The notes: generated by a model from the sequence alone, not told the origin. A stretch of 6,204 nt of DNA from ANME-2 cluster archaeon (GCA_003601535.1 PIXW01000228.1:1-6204); one strand, 5' to 3'; positions 1 to 5,618 are shown, numbered from the stretch's first letter. Program-made: numbers and translations.

Positions 1-160
1 CGATTCCAGCCGCAGATTGTCTGGCAAGCAGCAATTGCTGCTCACCCAACTGCTGCTGCACGATCGCCTCCACCTCCCTGTTGGTGCTGTGCCCGAGCCA
101 CGCTACCAGAACGATGAGAACGACAGCAACCGCGATGATCGTGAATCGTCTGTGGGGCAT
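1..160 (-). CDS. Partial membrane-anchored sensor protein, probably a sensor histidine kinase (N-terminal 53 residues)
   Basis: The gene starts 6 bases after the hydrolase stop and runs off the left edge. Its translation begins MPHRRFTIIAVAVVLIVLVA, then WLGHSTNREVEAIVQQQ and a Q/L-rich stretch ending in ARQSAAGI. Residues 6-22 form one clear hydrophobic membrane segment after a short basic N-terminus. What follows is an amphipathic, Gln-rich helix typical of the start of an extracytoplasmic Cache-type sensor domain. In methanogens such a start usually belongs to a multidomain sensor histidine kinase, but no kinase or sensor core is inside the window, so the family is inferred. A methyl-accepting protein is an alternative. 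The ribosome site AGGTTGAT lies just before the ATG and overlaps the hydrolase stop, which implies co-translation with the hydrolase. Confidence 0.6.
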   Translation of the reverse strand, partial: MPHRRFTIIAVAVVLIVLVAWLGHSTNREVEAIVQQQLGEQQLLLARQSAAGI

Positions 161-166
161 GGTCGA

Positions 167-952
167 TCAACCTTTGATAAATTCCACAACATTACGATCA
201 AAGAGCTCAGGTGCCATCATGTTTGAAGGGTCCCCGCCGCCCTCCAGAACCTTGAATCGTGCATTCTTAATCCCTTTTGCGGTCTCTTCTGCCATTTTGA
301 TCGCGATTTTCCCGTGATGATCCCCAACGAGAACCAGTGTGGGCAACCGGATATTCTCAAGCTCGTCAAGAACATCAAATCTGTTCACCGCTCTTCTCGC
401 ATTTATGATCTGATCCATGTCCTGCGATAGTATCTGTTCTCTGAAATACTTTCGAATATTCTGCATCTCTTCTCTTTTTCCTCCGTACGCCGAGTCTACA
501 ATCTTTATCAGGACGACTTTTGAAAAGAGTTTCGTCAGGAACAATGCAAGTCTGCCATTAAACCGCACCCTCCAGTCACTGTTGCTGCTGAAACTATCAA
601 CAATTACCAGTCTCTCGACCTTCTCCGGAAAGTCGATTGCAAACCGCTGGGCAACAAGCCCGCCCATGCTCACTCCGGCGATCGAGACTTTTTTCAGGTT
701 CATGGACTCAAGTATCGCGGCAAGGTCGCGGGCAGCGTCCTTGATTCCGAACGTATCCACACGCGATGATCTTCCGTGCCCCCTCACATCGGGAACAATT
801 AAGAATAGGTTCATCTGCTGGTATTTCTGTATTTGAAGGTTCCACATCGAATGATCTGCCCCGAGACCGTGCAAGAGAACGACAGGTGTGTCCTCCCGGT
901 TCCCGTGGGTTTCATAGTATATCCTGACTCCATCCGGTCTTTTCAATATCAT
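167..952 (-). CDS. Alpha/beta hydrolase fold protein with catalytic His replaced by Asp
   Basis: This is a 261-residue soluble alpha/beta hydrolase, the usual length for the family of esterases, lactonases and MenH-like enzymes. It shows the oxyanion motif LLHGLG (residues 26-31), VPDVRGHGRSS (53-63), the nucleophile elbow GVSMGG with Ser95, and LVLVGD with the likely acid Asp211. The catalytic His normally sits in a motif like GGGHPSN near the end. Here it reads GGGDPSN with codon GAC at Asp241, one base from CAC. As read, the triad is incomplete, so the protein may be inactive, use another residue (His212 or His213 are near the acid), or reflect a base error. The start at MILKRPDGVRIYYE fits the family; an in-frame ATG at 1012 would add 20 residues that do not look conserved. 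It probably forms an operon with the downstream sensor gene. The substrate is unknown. Confidence 0.85.
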   Translation of the reverse strand: MILKRPDGVRIYYETHGNREDTPVVLLHGLGADHSMWNLQIQKYQQMNLFLIVPDVRGHGRSSRVDTFGIKDAARDLAAILESMNLKKVSIAGVSMGGLVAQRFAIDFPEKVERLVIVDSFSSNSDWRVRFNGRLALFLTKLFSKVVLIKIVDSAYGGKREEMQNIRKYFREQILSQDMDQIINARRAVNRFDVLDELENIRLPTLVLVGDHHGKIAIKMAEETAKGIKNARFKVLEGGGDPSNMMAPELFDRNVVEFIKG

Positions 953-1009
953 CCTGATTTGCCTCGCCGGTATTCTATTGATTTTCCAACCTTTCGATTT
1001 ATCGATAAG

Positions 1010-1050
1010 CATACTCTCACGTATTCATACTTAAACCTTTCGATAAATGG
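1010..1050 (-). promoter_or_regulatory. Candidate promoter region of the hydrolase-sensor operon
   Basis: On the minus strand CGAAAGGTTTAAGTATG holds a weak TATA-like TTTAAGTA with a purine-rich stretch upstream, about 20-25 bases before the ATG at 1012. This would put transcription start near that ATG, or give a leader of about 55-60 bases to the preferred start at 952. An exact 11-base direct repeat, AACCTTTCGAT on the plus strand, lies at 988-998 and 1034-1044 and brackets this region, so it could bind a regulator. All of this is pattern-based. Confidence 0.3.
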
Positions 1051-1145
1051 TCAGACTACAGATTACGCAGACAGACTTCTCATTTAATTCAGAGCTGACG
1101 CTTCAGCAAAACTCCTGCGCGAGGGCACTATTTACATCGTGATGC

Positions 1146-1658
1146 TCACGAGCCAGCCCTTCTCAAAAGCGCACGTATCCGCGCCTTTAATTCGAGCAGA
1201 TCGAATGGCTTGGTCACATAATCGTCGGCACCGATCTCGATTCCAAGCACCTTGTCCTTGATCTCACCCTTCGCGCTCAGTATGATGATCGGGATGTGTC
1301 GCGTCAGCGGATCATCTTTTAACTTCATGCAGACCTCGTAACCATTCAGTTTCGGGAGCATCAGATCGAGGAGTATCAGGTCAGGCGTCTCTGCTCTGAC
1401 CTTTTCGAGTGCATCAGCGCCATCGACCGCCCCTGTCACCGCGTAGTCGTCCGCCTCAAGCGCTCGTGTCAGCGGTAGCAGGGTGTCTGGTTCATCGTCA
1501 ACGACCAGTATCCTGGTTCTGGTGTCGGAGAGCTTCCCAAGCCGCGCTTCCACCTCTTCCTCTGCGATGTCGAGTCTTTCTGCGATCGCTCTGTTCGGGG
1601 TCGTGTCATCCTGCTCCAGTATCGCAAGGATCTGTTTATCAATCTCGTCGAGTTTCAT
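1146..1658 (-). CDS. Response regulator with N-terminal Lrp/AsnC-type HTH fused to a receiver domain
   Basis: This 170-residue cytoplasmic protein has two parts. Residues 1-45 (MKLDEIDKQILAILEQDD, then RAIAERLDIAEEEVEARLGKL) match the winged helix-turn-helix start of Lrp/AsnC regulators. Residues 48-168 form a complete receiver domain: RILVVDDEPD with acidic pair Asp54/Asp55, phosphoacceptor Asp98 in LILLDLMLP, switch Ser128 in IIILSAKG, and Lys150 in DDYVTKPFDL. No Lrp ligand-binding domain follows the HTH, and the order (DNA-binding part first, receiver last) is the reverse of usual response regulators. A phosphorylation-controlled DNA-binding role is inferred. The start is set by a strong ribosome site, GAGGTGA, 6 bases before the ATG. 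The hydrolase and sensor genes lie downstream on the same strand after about 130-190 bases, so a two-component partnership is possible but unproven. Confidence 0.88.
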   Translation of the reverse strand: MKLDEIDKQILAILEQDDTTPNRAIAERLDIAEEEVEARLGKLSDTRTRILVVDDEPDTLLPLTRALEADDYAVTGAVDGADALEKVRAETPDLILLDLMLPKLNGYEVCMKLKDDPLTRHIPIIILSAKGEIKDKVLGIEIGADDYVTKPFDLLELKARIRALLRRAGS

Positions 1659-1664
1659 CCATAT

Positions 1665-1671
1665 TCACCTC
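1665..1671 (-). promoter_or_regulatory. Strong ribosome binding site of the HTH-receiver gene
   Basis: GAGGTGA on the minus strand nearly matches the complement of the archaeal 16S rRNA 3' end. It lies 6 bases before the ATG at 1658 and fixes that start. It is the best such site in the window. Confidence 0.8.
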
Positions 1672-1691
1672 ACCGTTTTAATACCTGTGTG

Positions 1692-1718
1692 CATCTGGTA
1701 TGTAAAGTATCTGGATAC
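1692..1718 (-). promoter_or_regulatory. Candidate promoter and operator of the HTH-receiver gene
   Basis: On the minus strand ACTTTACATA (1699-1708) is a plausible TATA-like element. A start about 25 bases downstream would leave a leader of about 20 bases carrying the GAGGTGA site. The element is flanked by two similar words, CCAGATAC and CCAGATGC, and the upstream copy forms the inverted repeat GTATC-TG-GATAC (1707-1718). Repeats around a TATA box suit a repressor site, perhaps autoregulation by the HTH protein. This is inference. Confidence 0.3.
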
Positions 1719-1760
1719 GTAGGGGTTTCATAATGCGTTACCAACCAAAATCCGGGTGTT

Positions 1761-1802
1761 GGACTGGTGAGTCCCGCAGTAGACAAAAGTTTGTTTTTTT
1801 TC
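1761..1802 (+). terminator. Possible plus-strand terminator: small hairpin and T-tract
   Basis: GGACT-GGTG-AGTCC (1761-1774) is followed by ACAAAAGTTTGT and a run of eight T at 1794-1801. A U-rich 3' end is enough for archaeal termination, but no plus-strand gene is known to its left, so its use is doubtful. On the minus strand the same tract is poly-A and would not terminate. Confidence 0.2.
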
Positions 1803-1828
1803 TGATCTGCCGATTGATCAAAAGATAT

Positions 1829-1877
1829 GCTATAAAATAGTCGTACCAAATTTAAAACAGGATAACCTTATAAATAG
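1829..1877 (+). promoter_or_regulatory. Two TATA-like boxes in the gap after glnA
   Basis: CTATAAAATAG (about 1829-1839) and CTTATAAATAG (about 1867-1877) are close to the archaeal TATA consensus and nearly symmetric, so either direction is possible. On the plus strand the second box would place transcription start near 1898, close to the ATG at 1899, and upstream of the hairpin-rich segment. On the minus strand either box could serve a transcript that reads toward the HTH-receiver gene. Confidence 0.35.
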
Positions 1878-1898
1878 ATGATCGTTCTGGAGAATCTG

Positions 1899-2078
1899 AT
1901 GAAGAACCGGGGCACGTTTACGCTGAAGGATAAGAATCCTTTGACTGAATTTTTGCTCTGCTTTTGCGATAAACTGGGGGAGCTGCTCCCTGACCAATCT
2001 CCCCCTGCCCGAGTAACGCCCAGTCAGAGAACCGTCTCTGCCGCATCCCGGTACGCTGTTATTCCATCGCCATATTAG
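1899..2078 (+). CDS. Doubtful small ORF, 59 residues, possibly leaderless
   Basis: The frame begins MKNRGTFTLKDKNPLTEF, continues with LLCFCDKLGELLPD, and ends in a Ser/Pro/Arg-rich tail. It is not recognised. It contains a Cys-x-Cys pair but no membrane segment or known motif. The only support is its position: a TATA-like word about 25 bases upstream would give a leaderless mRNA starting at this ATG, and leaderless genes are common in archaea. No ribosome site is seen. The second half coincides with the hairpins at 1976-2040, so the open frame may be chance within a structured RNA. It would be the only plus-strand gene in the window. Confidence 0.18.
   Translation: MKNRGTFTLKDKNPLTEFLLCFCDKLGELLPDQSPPARVTPSQRTVSAASRYAVIPSPY
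1926..2040. ncRNA. Cluster of hairpins, candidate structured RNA or glnA 3' region
   Basis: Three stems occur in 115 bases: AAGGAT-AAGA-ATCCTT (1926-1941, 6 pairs), GGGGGAG paired with CTCCCCC (1976-1982 with 1999-2005, 7 pairs), and CAGAGA-ACCG-TCTCTG (2025-2040, 6 pairs with a 4-base loop). GGGAG (1978-1982) can also pair with the nearer CTCCC (1986-1990), which gives two mutually exclusive hairpins. The strand is not determined by the stems. Plus would fit the upstream TATA-like box; minus would place them in the glnA 3' untranslated region. No known RNA family was recognised. Confidence 0.3.
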
Positions 2079-2118
2079 CTCTGCACAAGTTACACAGATA
2101 ACAGGCACGCCAATAACA

Positions 2119-3483
2119 TCAAAGCAGTTGCAGATATCGATCCAGTTCCCACTGATGCACCTGAACCCGGTACTCCTCCCACTGTGCAGCAGCAATCCGC
2201 GTGAACGCATTGTATGCGTGCTCGCCAAGCGCTGATCTCACGACATCGTCGGATTTCAGGTGGTCGAGCGCGAGACTGAGGCTTGTCGGAAGCGTATCGA
2301 TGCCAGCATCGGTTATCCGGTGAAAGTCCATCTCATAGATATTCTCTCCGATCGGTTCACCAGGATCGATCTTATTCCTGATTCCATCCAGTCCAGCCGC
2401 GAGTATGGCTGCGAATGCAAGATATGGGTTGCACGATGGATCAGGGGATCGTAGTTCGATTCTCGTGCCAGAACCCCGTGCTGCAGGCACTCTTATGAGT
2501 GAACTCCGGTTCGCCCATGACCATGTGATGTACACAGGAGCCTCGTATCCGGATACCAGTCGTTTGTATGAATTGACGACTGGATTTGCGATCGCGGTCA
2601 CTGCTTTGATATGGGCAAGCAGCCCGCCAATGAAGTGTCGTGCAACATCACTGATCTCATGATCGGAACCAGGATCAAAGAACGCGTTTTCATTATTTTT
2701 AAATAGAGATATATTTATGTGCATGCCAGACCCGCTCGCTCCAAAGACTGGCTTTGGCATGAATGCGGCGTGGAGATCCTTGTTTGTTGCAATCGTCTTG
2801 GTCACGTACTTGAAGGTGACGACATGATCTGCCGTGGAGAGTGCATCGCTGTACTTGAAATCGATCTCATGCTGTCCGTTGGCAACCTCATGATGCGATG
2901 CTTCGATCTCGAATCCCATATCAGCGAGTGCGATTACGATATCCCTGCGGATGTCCTCTGCAAGATCAACAGGCGGGAAATCAAAATACCCTCCTGAGTC
3001 ATGCGGGATGGTTGTTGGTATACCATCTCTCTTTCGAAAGAGGAAGAACTCCAGTTCCGGTCCGATGTTCATGATATACCCCATCTTCTCTGCTTCCTTC
3101 TCTGCTCTCTTGAGGATATATCTCGGACAGCCAGCAAACGGCGTGTTATCCGGAAGATACACATCGCTTACGATTCCCGCGACCCTGCTCCCGTCTGCTT
3201 CCCATGGAAGAATCCGAAACGTTGCAGGGTCTGGCTTTAATACCATATCAGATTCATGTATCCTGGCAAATCCTTCGATGGACGAACCATCAAAGGAGAT
3301 TCCGGCAGAGAGTGCCTTTTCCATCTGCGCAGCCGGTATTGCCACGTTCTTCGCGATTCCGAGAATATCCACAAACTGAAGCCTGATGAACTTGATGTTG
3401 TTCTCGACAATCGTGTTCAGTACGTCTTCATTGGTGATCATCGTAATCGTATTGTGATCTGTGATATTCATAAATCCATCCAT
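2119..3483 (-). CDS. glnA: Glutamine synthetase, type I-alpha
   Basis: It makes glutamine from glutamate, ammonia and ATP, the entry point of ammonia assimilation; the family forms cytoplasmic dodecamers. The 454-residue protein has full family length. Visible motifs in order: FDGSSIEGFARIHESDM (64-80), metal ligands in GPELEF (Glu143, Glu145), HHEVANGQHEID (197-208, Glu199 and Glu206), GSGMHINISL with His255, NSYKRLVSGYEAP (304-316, Glu314 in the flexible loop), NRSSLIRVP (325-333), and RIELRSPDPSCNPYLA with Arg341, Glu343 and Arg345. The adenylylation Tyr segment and insertion of the beta type are absent, and Arg74 sits where the B. subtilis enzyme has the feedback-inhibition Arg, so type I-alpha is the best fit. 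Starts at residues 5 or 15 are possible; no clear ribosome site separates them. No GGAA-N6-TTCC site of NrpR type was found upstream. Confidence 0.97.
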   Translation of the reverse strand: MDGFMNITDHNTITMITNEDVLNTIVENNIKFIRLQFVDILGIAKNVAIPAAQMEKALSAGISFDGSSIEGFARIHESDMVLKPDPATFRILPWEADGSRVAGIVSDVYLPDNTPFAGCPRYILKRAEKEAEKMGYIMNIGPELEFFLFRKRDGIPTTIPHDSGGYFDFPPVDLAEDIRRDIVIALADMGFEIEASHHEVANGQHEIDFKYSDALSTADHVVTFKYVTKTIATNKDLHAAFMPKPVFGASGSGMHINISLFKNNENAFFDPGSDHEISDVARHFIGGLLAHIKAVTAIANPVVNSYKRLVSGYEAPVYITWSWANRSSLIRVPAARGSGTRIELRSPDPSCNPYLAFAAILAAGLDGIRNKIDPGEPIGENIYEMDFHRITDAGIDTLPTSLSLALDHLKSDDVVRSALGEHAYNAFTRIAAAQWEEYRVQVHQWELDRYLQLL

Positions 3484-3508
3484 TACGATGAAGAATGTGG
3501 CGATCTGT

Positions 3509-3520
3509 GAATAAAAATAA
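3509..3520 (-). promoter_or_regulatory. TATA-like box of glnA
   Basis: The minus strand reads TTATTTTTATTC about 28 bases before the glnA ATG at 3483. With the usual archaeal spacing of about 25 bases, transcription would start at or just before the ATG and give a leaderless or near-leaderless mRNA, which agrees with the lack of a ribosome site. Confidence 0.45.
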
Positions 3521-3576
3521 CCCGCAGCGATGCGAGATTCGTTATTGGGGTTTGGGTATGTTCCGATCTCCGGATC

Positions 3577-3827
3577 TCATGCTTCAACTGCGTTTGACCA
3601 CGTCCGTACCAGCATTATTGAAAGCCTTGATCCGCCTATTTCATGTAAGATCGCCGCTATCTTCGCATTCTATAGCGTTCCAATCCAGGTTCTGTATTCC
3701 CGATCATCAGAGGATCGTCCAGATGAGATGCGATCTTATCGGTTCTCGCCGGATCTCCACACGTGATCAACCATTGAGCACCGCTTACAAGATCTTGATT
3801 GATAGCCAGATGGTATGTATTTCGCAT
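3577..3827 (-). pseudogene. Uridine phosphorylase (nucleoside phosphorylase) remnant
   Basis: An intact start is followed by decay. A ribosome site GAGGT lies 5 bases before the ATG at 3827, and 56 codons run to a TAG at 3657-3659. The product starts with YHLAINQDLVSGAQW at residues 5-19, followed by LITCGDPARTDKIASHLDDP. This matches the N-terminus of Udp-type phosphorylases, where a beta strand leads to the phosphate-binding GDP-x-R (E. coli Udp: FHLGLTKNDLQGA, then VPGDPDRVEKIA). Intact enzymes are about 250 residues. Past the stop another frame reads AAILHEIGG and MLVRTWSNAVEA before TGA at 3577-3579, in the order expected for the later SAAIxxEEL and VRVGT segments, so deletion plus frameshift is likely. 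The second part is weak. It lies 48 bases after rio2 and was probably cotranscribed with it. Its loss would remove one route for pyrimidine nucleoside salvage. Confidence 0.6.
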
Positions 3828-3875
3828 ATCATACCTCTTCTTCCAGAACCAGCGATCTACGAGCCGTGCCCCTCA

Positions 3876-4721
3876 TTAATACATGATATATTCAACTGTC
3901 TCTTCACAGTCTCGCACTATCCCGTATTTCCGGTTAAAAAACGATAATATGTTTTTAACGTCTCTCTCAAGCAGAAACCCCGCCTGCGGATGCCTTGTGG
4001 CCACATATCCTGGCCAATCGATGATTAGAACGCCATCCGGACTGACGAATATATTGTACTCGCTCAGATCAGAATGAATGAATCCTTTTGAGTACGATTT
4101 TTTGGTCTCTTCTATGATCTCATCCAGGAACCAGTCCGGATCATCCACTGTTGTTCTCGATAGTTCGCTTCCAGGCGCGACACTCATGACGATCACATGC
4201 CGGTTATGATCCACACATCCAGGCACATTGACAGCATTGCGCAGCGCGAGGAGCGCATCATATTCGCGCCTGGCAGCGCGCCTGGCTACAAATATCCAGT
4301 GATGTTGATCTCCGGCATCGCGCGTTCGCGTCACCTGTTTGAAACTCGTGTATCCGGCGCGATGAAACTTCAGGATGACCGGTTCATCATCGTATATCCC
4401 TTCATACACAACCGATTCCTTACCTACGCCGATATTCTCCCCAATCGCTGATAATCCTCTACGCGTCAGTGTTCCGAGCGCGAGCGCATCATACCCATCG
4501 AAGTTAATCATGTACCCTTCGTACGGTACCATGGTCTTTTTGATGAGATTGAATTTGAGAAGACGGTTGATACGATACAGAACCTCTTCAGCAAATAACC
4601 TCGAAAAAGAAGCTATCATCTGTGATGGGACCCAGTGATGCTGCCGCATACCAACTTCTATACCTGCAAGAGTCCGAAAATCATTTTTTTCCAGTTTCTT
4701 GAAAACTGTGCTCTTGAACAT
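3876..4721 (-). CDS. rio2: RIO2-type atypical serine/threonine kinase
   Basis: RIO2 is an ATPase/kinase for late small-subunit ribosome maturation in archaea and eukaryotes. The 281-residue length matches archaeal homologues. Residues 1-90 form the RIO2-specific winged helix (start MFKSTVFKKL; then MRQHHWVPSQMIA and the helix up to TRRGL). The kinase domain follows: P-loop GENIGVGKESVVYEG (94-108), ATP-binding Lys118 in VILKFHRAG, the RIO2 segment YTSFKQV, catalytic loop FIHSDLSEYNIF with Asp218 and Asn223, and metal-binding Asp235 in IIDWPG. The last motif has Gly where IDxPQ is usual. An upstream in-frame ATG at 4802 would add 27 residues that merely translate the tRNA-Cys gene, so 4721 is chosen. 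Only 7-8 bases separate this ATG from the tRNA 3' end, leaving no room for a normal ribosome site. Confidence 0.95.
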   Translation of the reverse strand: MFKSTVFKKLEKNDFRTLAGIEVGMRQHHWVPSQMIASFSRLFAEEVLYRINRLLKFNLIKKTMVPYEGYMINFDGYDALALGTLTRRGLSAIGENIGVGKESVVYEGIYDDEPVILKFHRAGYTSFKQVTRTRDAGDQHHWIFVARRAARREYDALLALRNAVNVPGCVDHNRHVIVMSVAPGSELSRTTVDDPDWFLDEIIEETKKSYSKGFIHSDLSEYNIFVSPDGVLIIDWPGYVATRHPQAGFLLERDVKNILSFFNRKYGIVRDCEETVEYIMY

Positions 4722-4728
4722 TGTGATA

Positions 4729-4800
4729 AGCCAAGGTCCGGATTCGAACCGGAATGGAATCGCTCTGCAGGCGATCGCGTAGCCGCTCCGCCACCTTGGC
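4729..4800 (-). tRNA. tRNA-Cys (anticodon GCA)
   Basis: The minus strand folds into a full cloverleaf. The 7-pair acceptor stem is GCCAAGG/CCTTGGC. The D arm starts GCGG. The anticodon stem is ATCGC/GCGAT with loop CTGCAGA, which places GCA at 34-36. The variable loop is TCCAT, and the T arm is TCCGG-TTCGAAT-CCGGA. The base after the acceptor stem is U73, the discriminator that marks tRNA-Cys, at position 4729. No CCA is encoded and no intron is seen. The gene stands directly before rio2 on the same strand. Confidence 0.97.
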
Positions 4801-4876
4801 ATTGCTATCTGTCACCAGTGGCCATACTATGCTGTTACACTGCATTTTGCTTGTGCATCGATCATCTGATGTTATA

Positions 4877-4890
4877 CCATATAAAAGATT
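4877..4890 (-). promoter_or_regulatory. TATA-like box upstream of tRNA-Cys
   Basis: The minus strand reads AATCTTTTATATGG, a good archaeal TATA match, about 80 bases before the tRNA 5' end. It would give a 5' leader of about 55 bases for RNase P to remove, with read-through into rio2. A poorer word, CATAGTATG at about 4824-4832, lies at the more usual distance from the tRNA. Apart from these, 4801-5009 contains no recognised feature. Confidence 0.4.
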
Positions 4891-5009
4891 TGTGCCGGAA
4901 GGATACCTGAACCTTGCTGATCTGATTCATCATTTTTCCAGTGCAATCTATTCGGATTTCCGCTGCGGTCACTGACAGAGAGCCTTCACAGATAGGCGAA
5001 TCCGCACAT

Positions 5010-5021
5010 CTAAAAAATTGG
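5010..5021 (-). terminator. Possible U-tract terminator at the hemK2 stop
   Basis: The minus strand reads CCAATTTTTTAG, with six T overlapping the stop codon. A U-tract without a hairpin can end archaeal transcription and would separate this gene from the tRNA-rio2 unit. Confidence 0.3.
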
Positions 5022-5618
5022 TGAAAGTGAACCGTGCAGCACCACGAGTTTCTCGCCAGGGCACTCGATGCTTGCTTCTTCGCGCACCATAAGCCCTATC
5101 GACATCATGCGTGCGCACACCCTCTCGATATCGGTCAGCGATGAAACCACCAGCAGGATGCCGCCACCGTCCGCGAGAAATGCTGACGCCTGCTTGAGGA
5201 ATCGATCGATTATCATGCGCCCGTCATCTCCACCATTCCATGCATAATCGAGCCAGCCATCCACACGTTCATCTGGTGCGGTTGGAAGGTACGGTGGATT
5301 GAAGAGGATCAGATCGAATCTTCCTGCAAGCCCTGTGAACATATCCGCACGAATCACCGGCACACCGTTCGTCTTCGCACACGTGACCGCGTGAGGGCTG
5401 ATATCGGTTGCTACATAGAGATGTTTGGGTATCTGATGCATCAAGACGGACGATACGATTCCTGACCCTGTGCCGATCTCAAGGATGCGCAGCATCCGGT
5501 CAGATCGATCGACCACTCTTCGTGCGGCGTCGATTAAGAGGTACGAATCCTCTGCCGGTTCGTACACCTCTCTTGCGATCTTGATCTGTGATCCTGGGTA
5601 TGTGAGATGTTCTGTCAT
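5010..5618 (-). CDS. HemK2/Mtq2-type protein N5-glutamine methyltransferase
   Basis: In archaea and eukaryotes this family methylates the Gln of the GGQ motif in class 1 release factors using S-adenosylmethionine, often with a Trm112-like partner. The 202-residue length fits the single-domain archaeal form without the N-terminal domain of bacterial PrmC. Motifs: VYEPAEDSYLL (18-28), SAM-binding ILEIGTGSGI (45-54), acidic strand end ATDIS (70-74), catalytic NPPYLP (107-112), and a C-terminal strand pair ending VVLHGS. The NPPY motif indicates methylation of a planar amide or amino nitrogen, so other substrates of the HemK group remain possible. The ATG at 5618 has no clear ribosome site. It lies upstream of tRNA-Cys and rio2, a translation-related neighbourhood. 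Its GC content, about 55-58% in sampled lines, contrasts sharply with the fragment to its right. Confidence 0.9.
   Translation of the reverse strand: MTEHLTYPGSQIKIAREVYEPAEDSYLLIDAARRVVDRSDRMLRILEIGTGSGIVSSVLMHQIPKHLYVATDISPHAVTCAKTNGVPVIRADMFTGLAGRFDLILFNPPYLPTAPDERVDGWLDYAWNGGDDGRMIIDRFLKQASAFLADGGGILLVVSSLTDIERVCARMMSIGLMVREEASIECPGEKLVVLHGSLSPIF

Larger units (their letters stand above)
1659..2118. other. 460-base intergenic region with hairpins and no convincing gene
   Basis: This is the gap between the glnA stop and the HTH-receiver start. The minus-strand frame open at 1830-2228 overlaps the glnA coding end and has no recognisable motif. A plus-strand frame is open at 1878-2078 and is entered separately. 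The region has an AT-rich part (1780-1880) with two TATA-like words and a GC-rich part (1970-2060) with stable hairpins. It also holds a weak hairpin, GGACT-GGTG-AGTCC (1761-1774), followed on the plus strand by a T-rich run at 1790-1802. It could hold a small RNA, the glnA 3' untranslated region or a short leaderless gene. Confidence 0.5.

Noticed and set aside
417..836. Plus-strand frame of 139 codons and similar plus-strand frames within glnA, rio2 and the regulator
   Set aside because: Antisense shadows of clearly recognised minus-strand genes.
1094..1107. Hairpin GCTGA-CGCT-TCAGC after the HTH-receiver gene as a terminator
   Set aside because: Only five pairs and no T-run follows on the minus strand, so a terminator is not supported.
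1830..2228. Minus-strand open frame of 132 codons
   Set aside because: It overlaps the last 110 bases of glnA in another frame, has no ribosome site or recognisable motif, and crosses the hairpin region.
3484..3576. NrpR-type operator (GGAA-N6-TTCC) before glnA
   Set aside because: A GGAA is present but no TTCC at the right spacing.
3495..3947. Plus-strand open frame of 150 codons, and a second at 3530-3766
   Set aside because: No motif is recognised. They lie opposite the uridine phosphorylase remnant and the rio2 end, where minus-strand similarity explains the sequence better.
4722..4802. N-terminal extension of rio2 to the ATG at 4802
   Set aside because: These codons are the reverse complement of the tRNA-Cys cloverleaf and would be removed by tRNA processing. 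The RIO2 family start fits the ATG at 4721.
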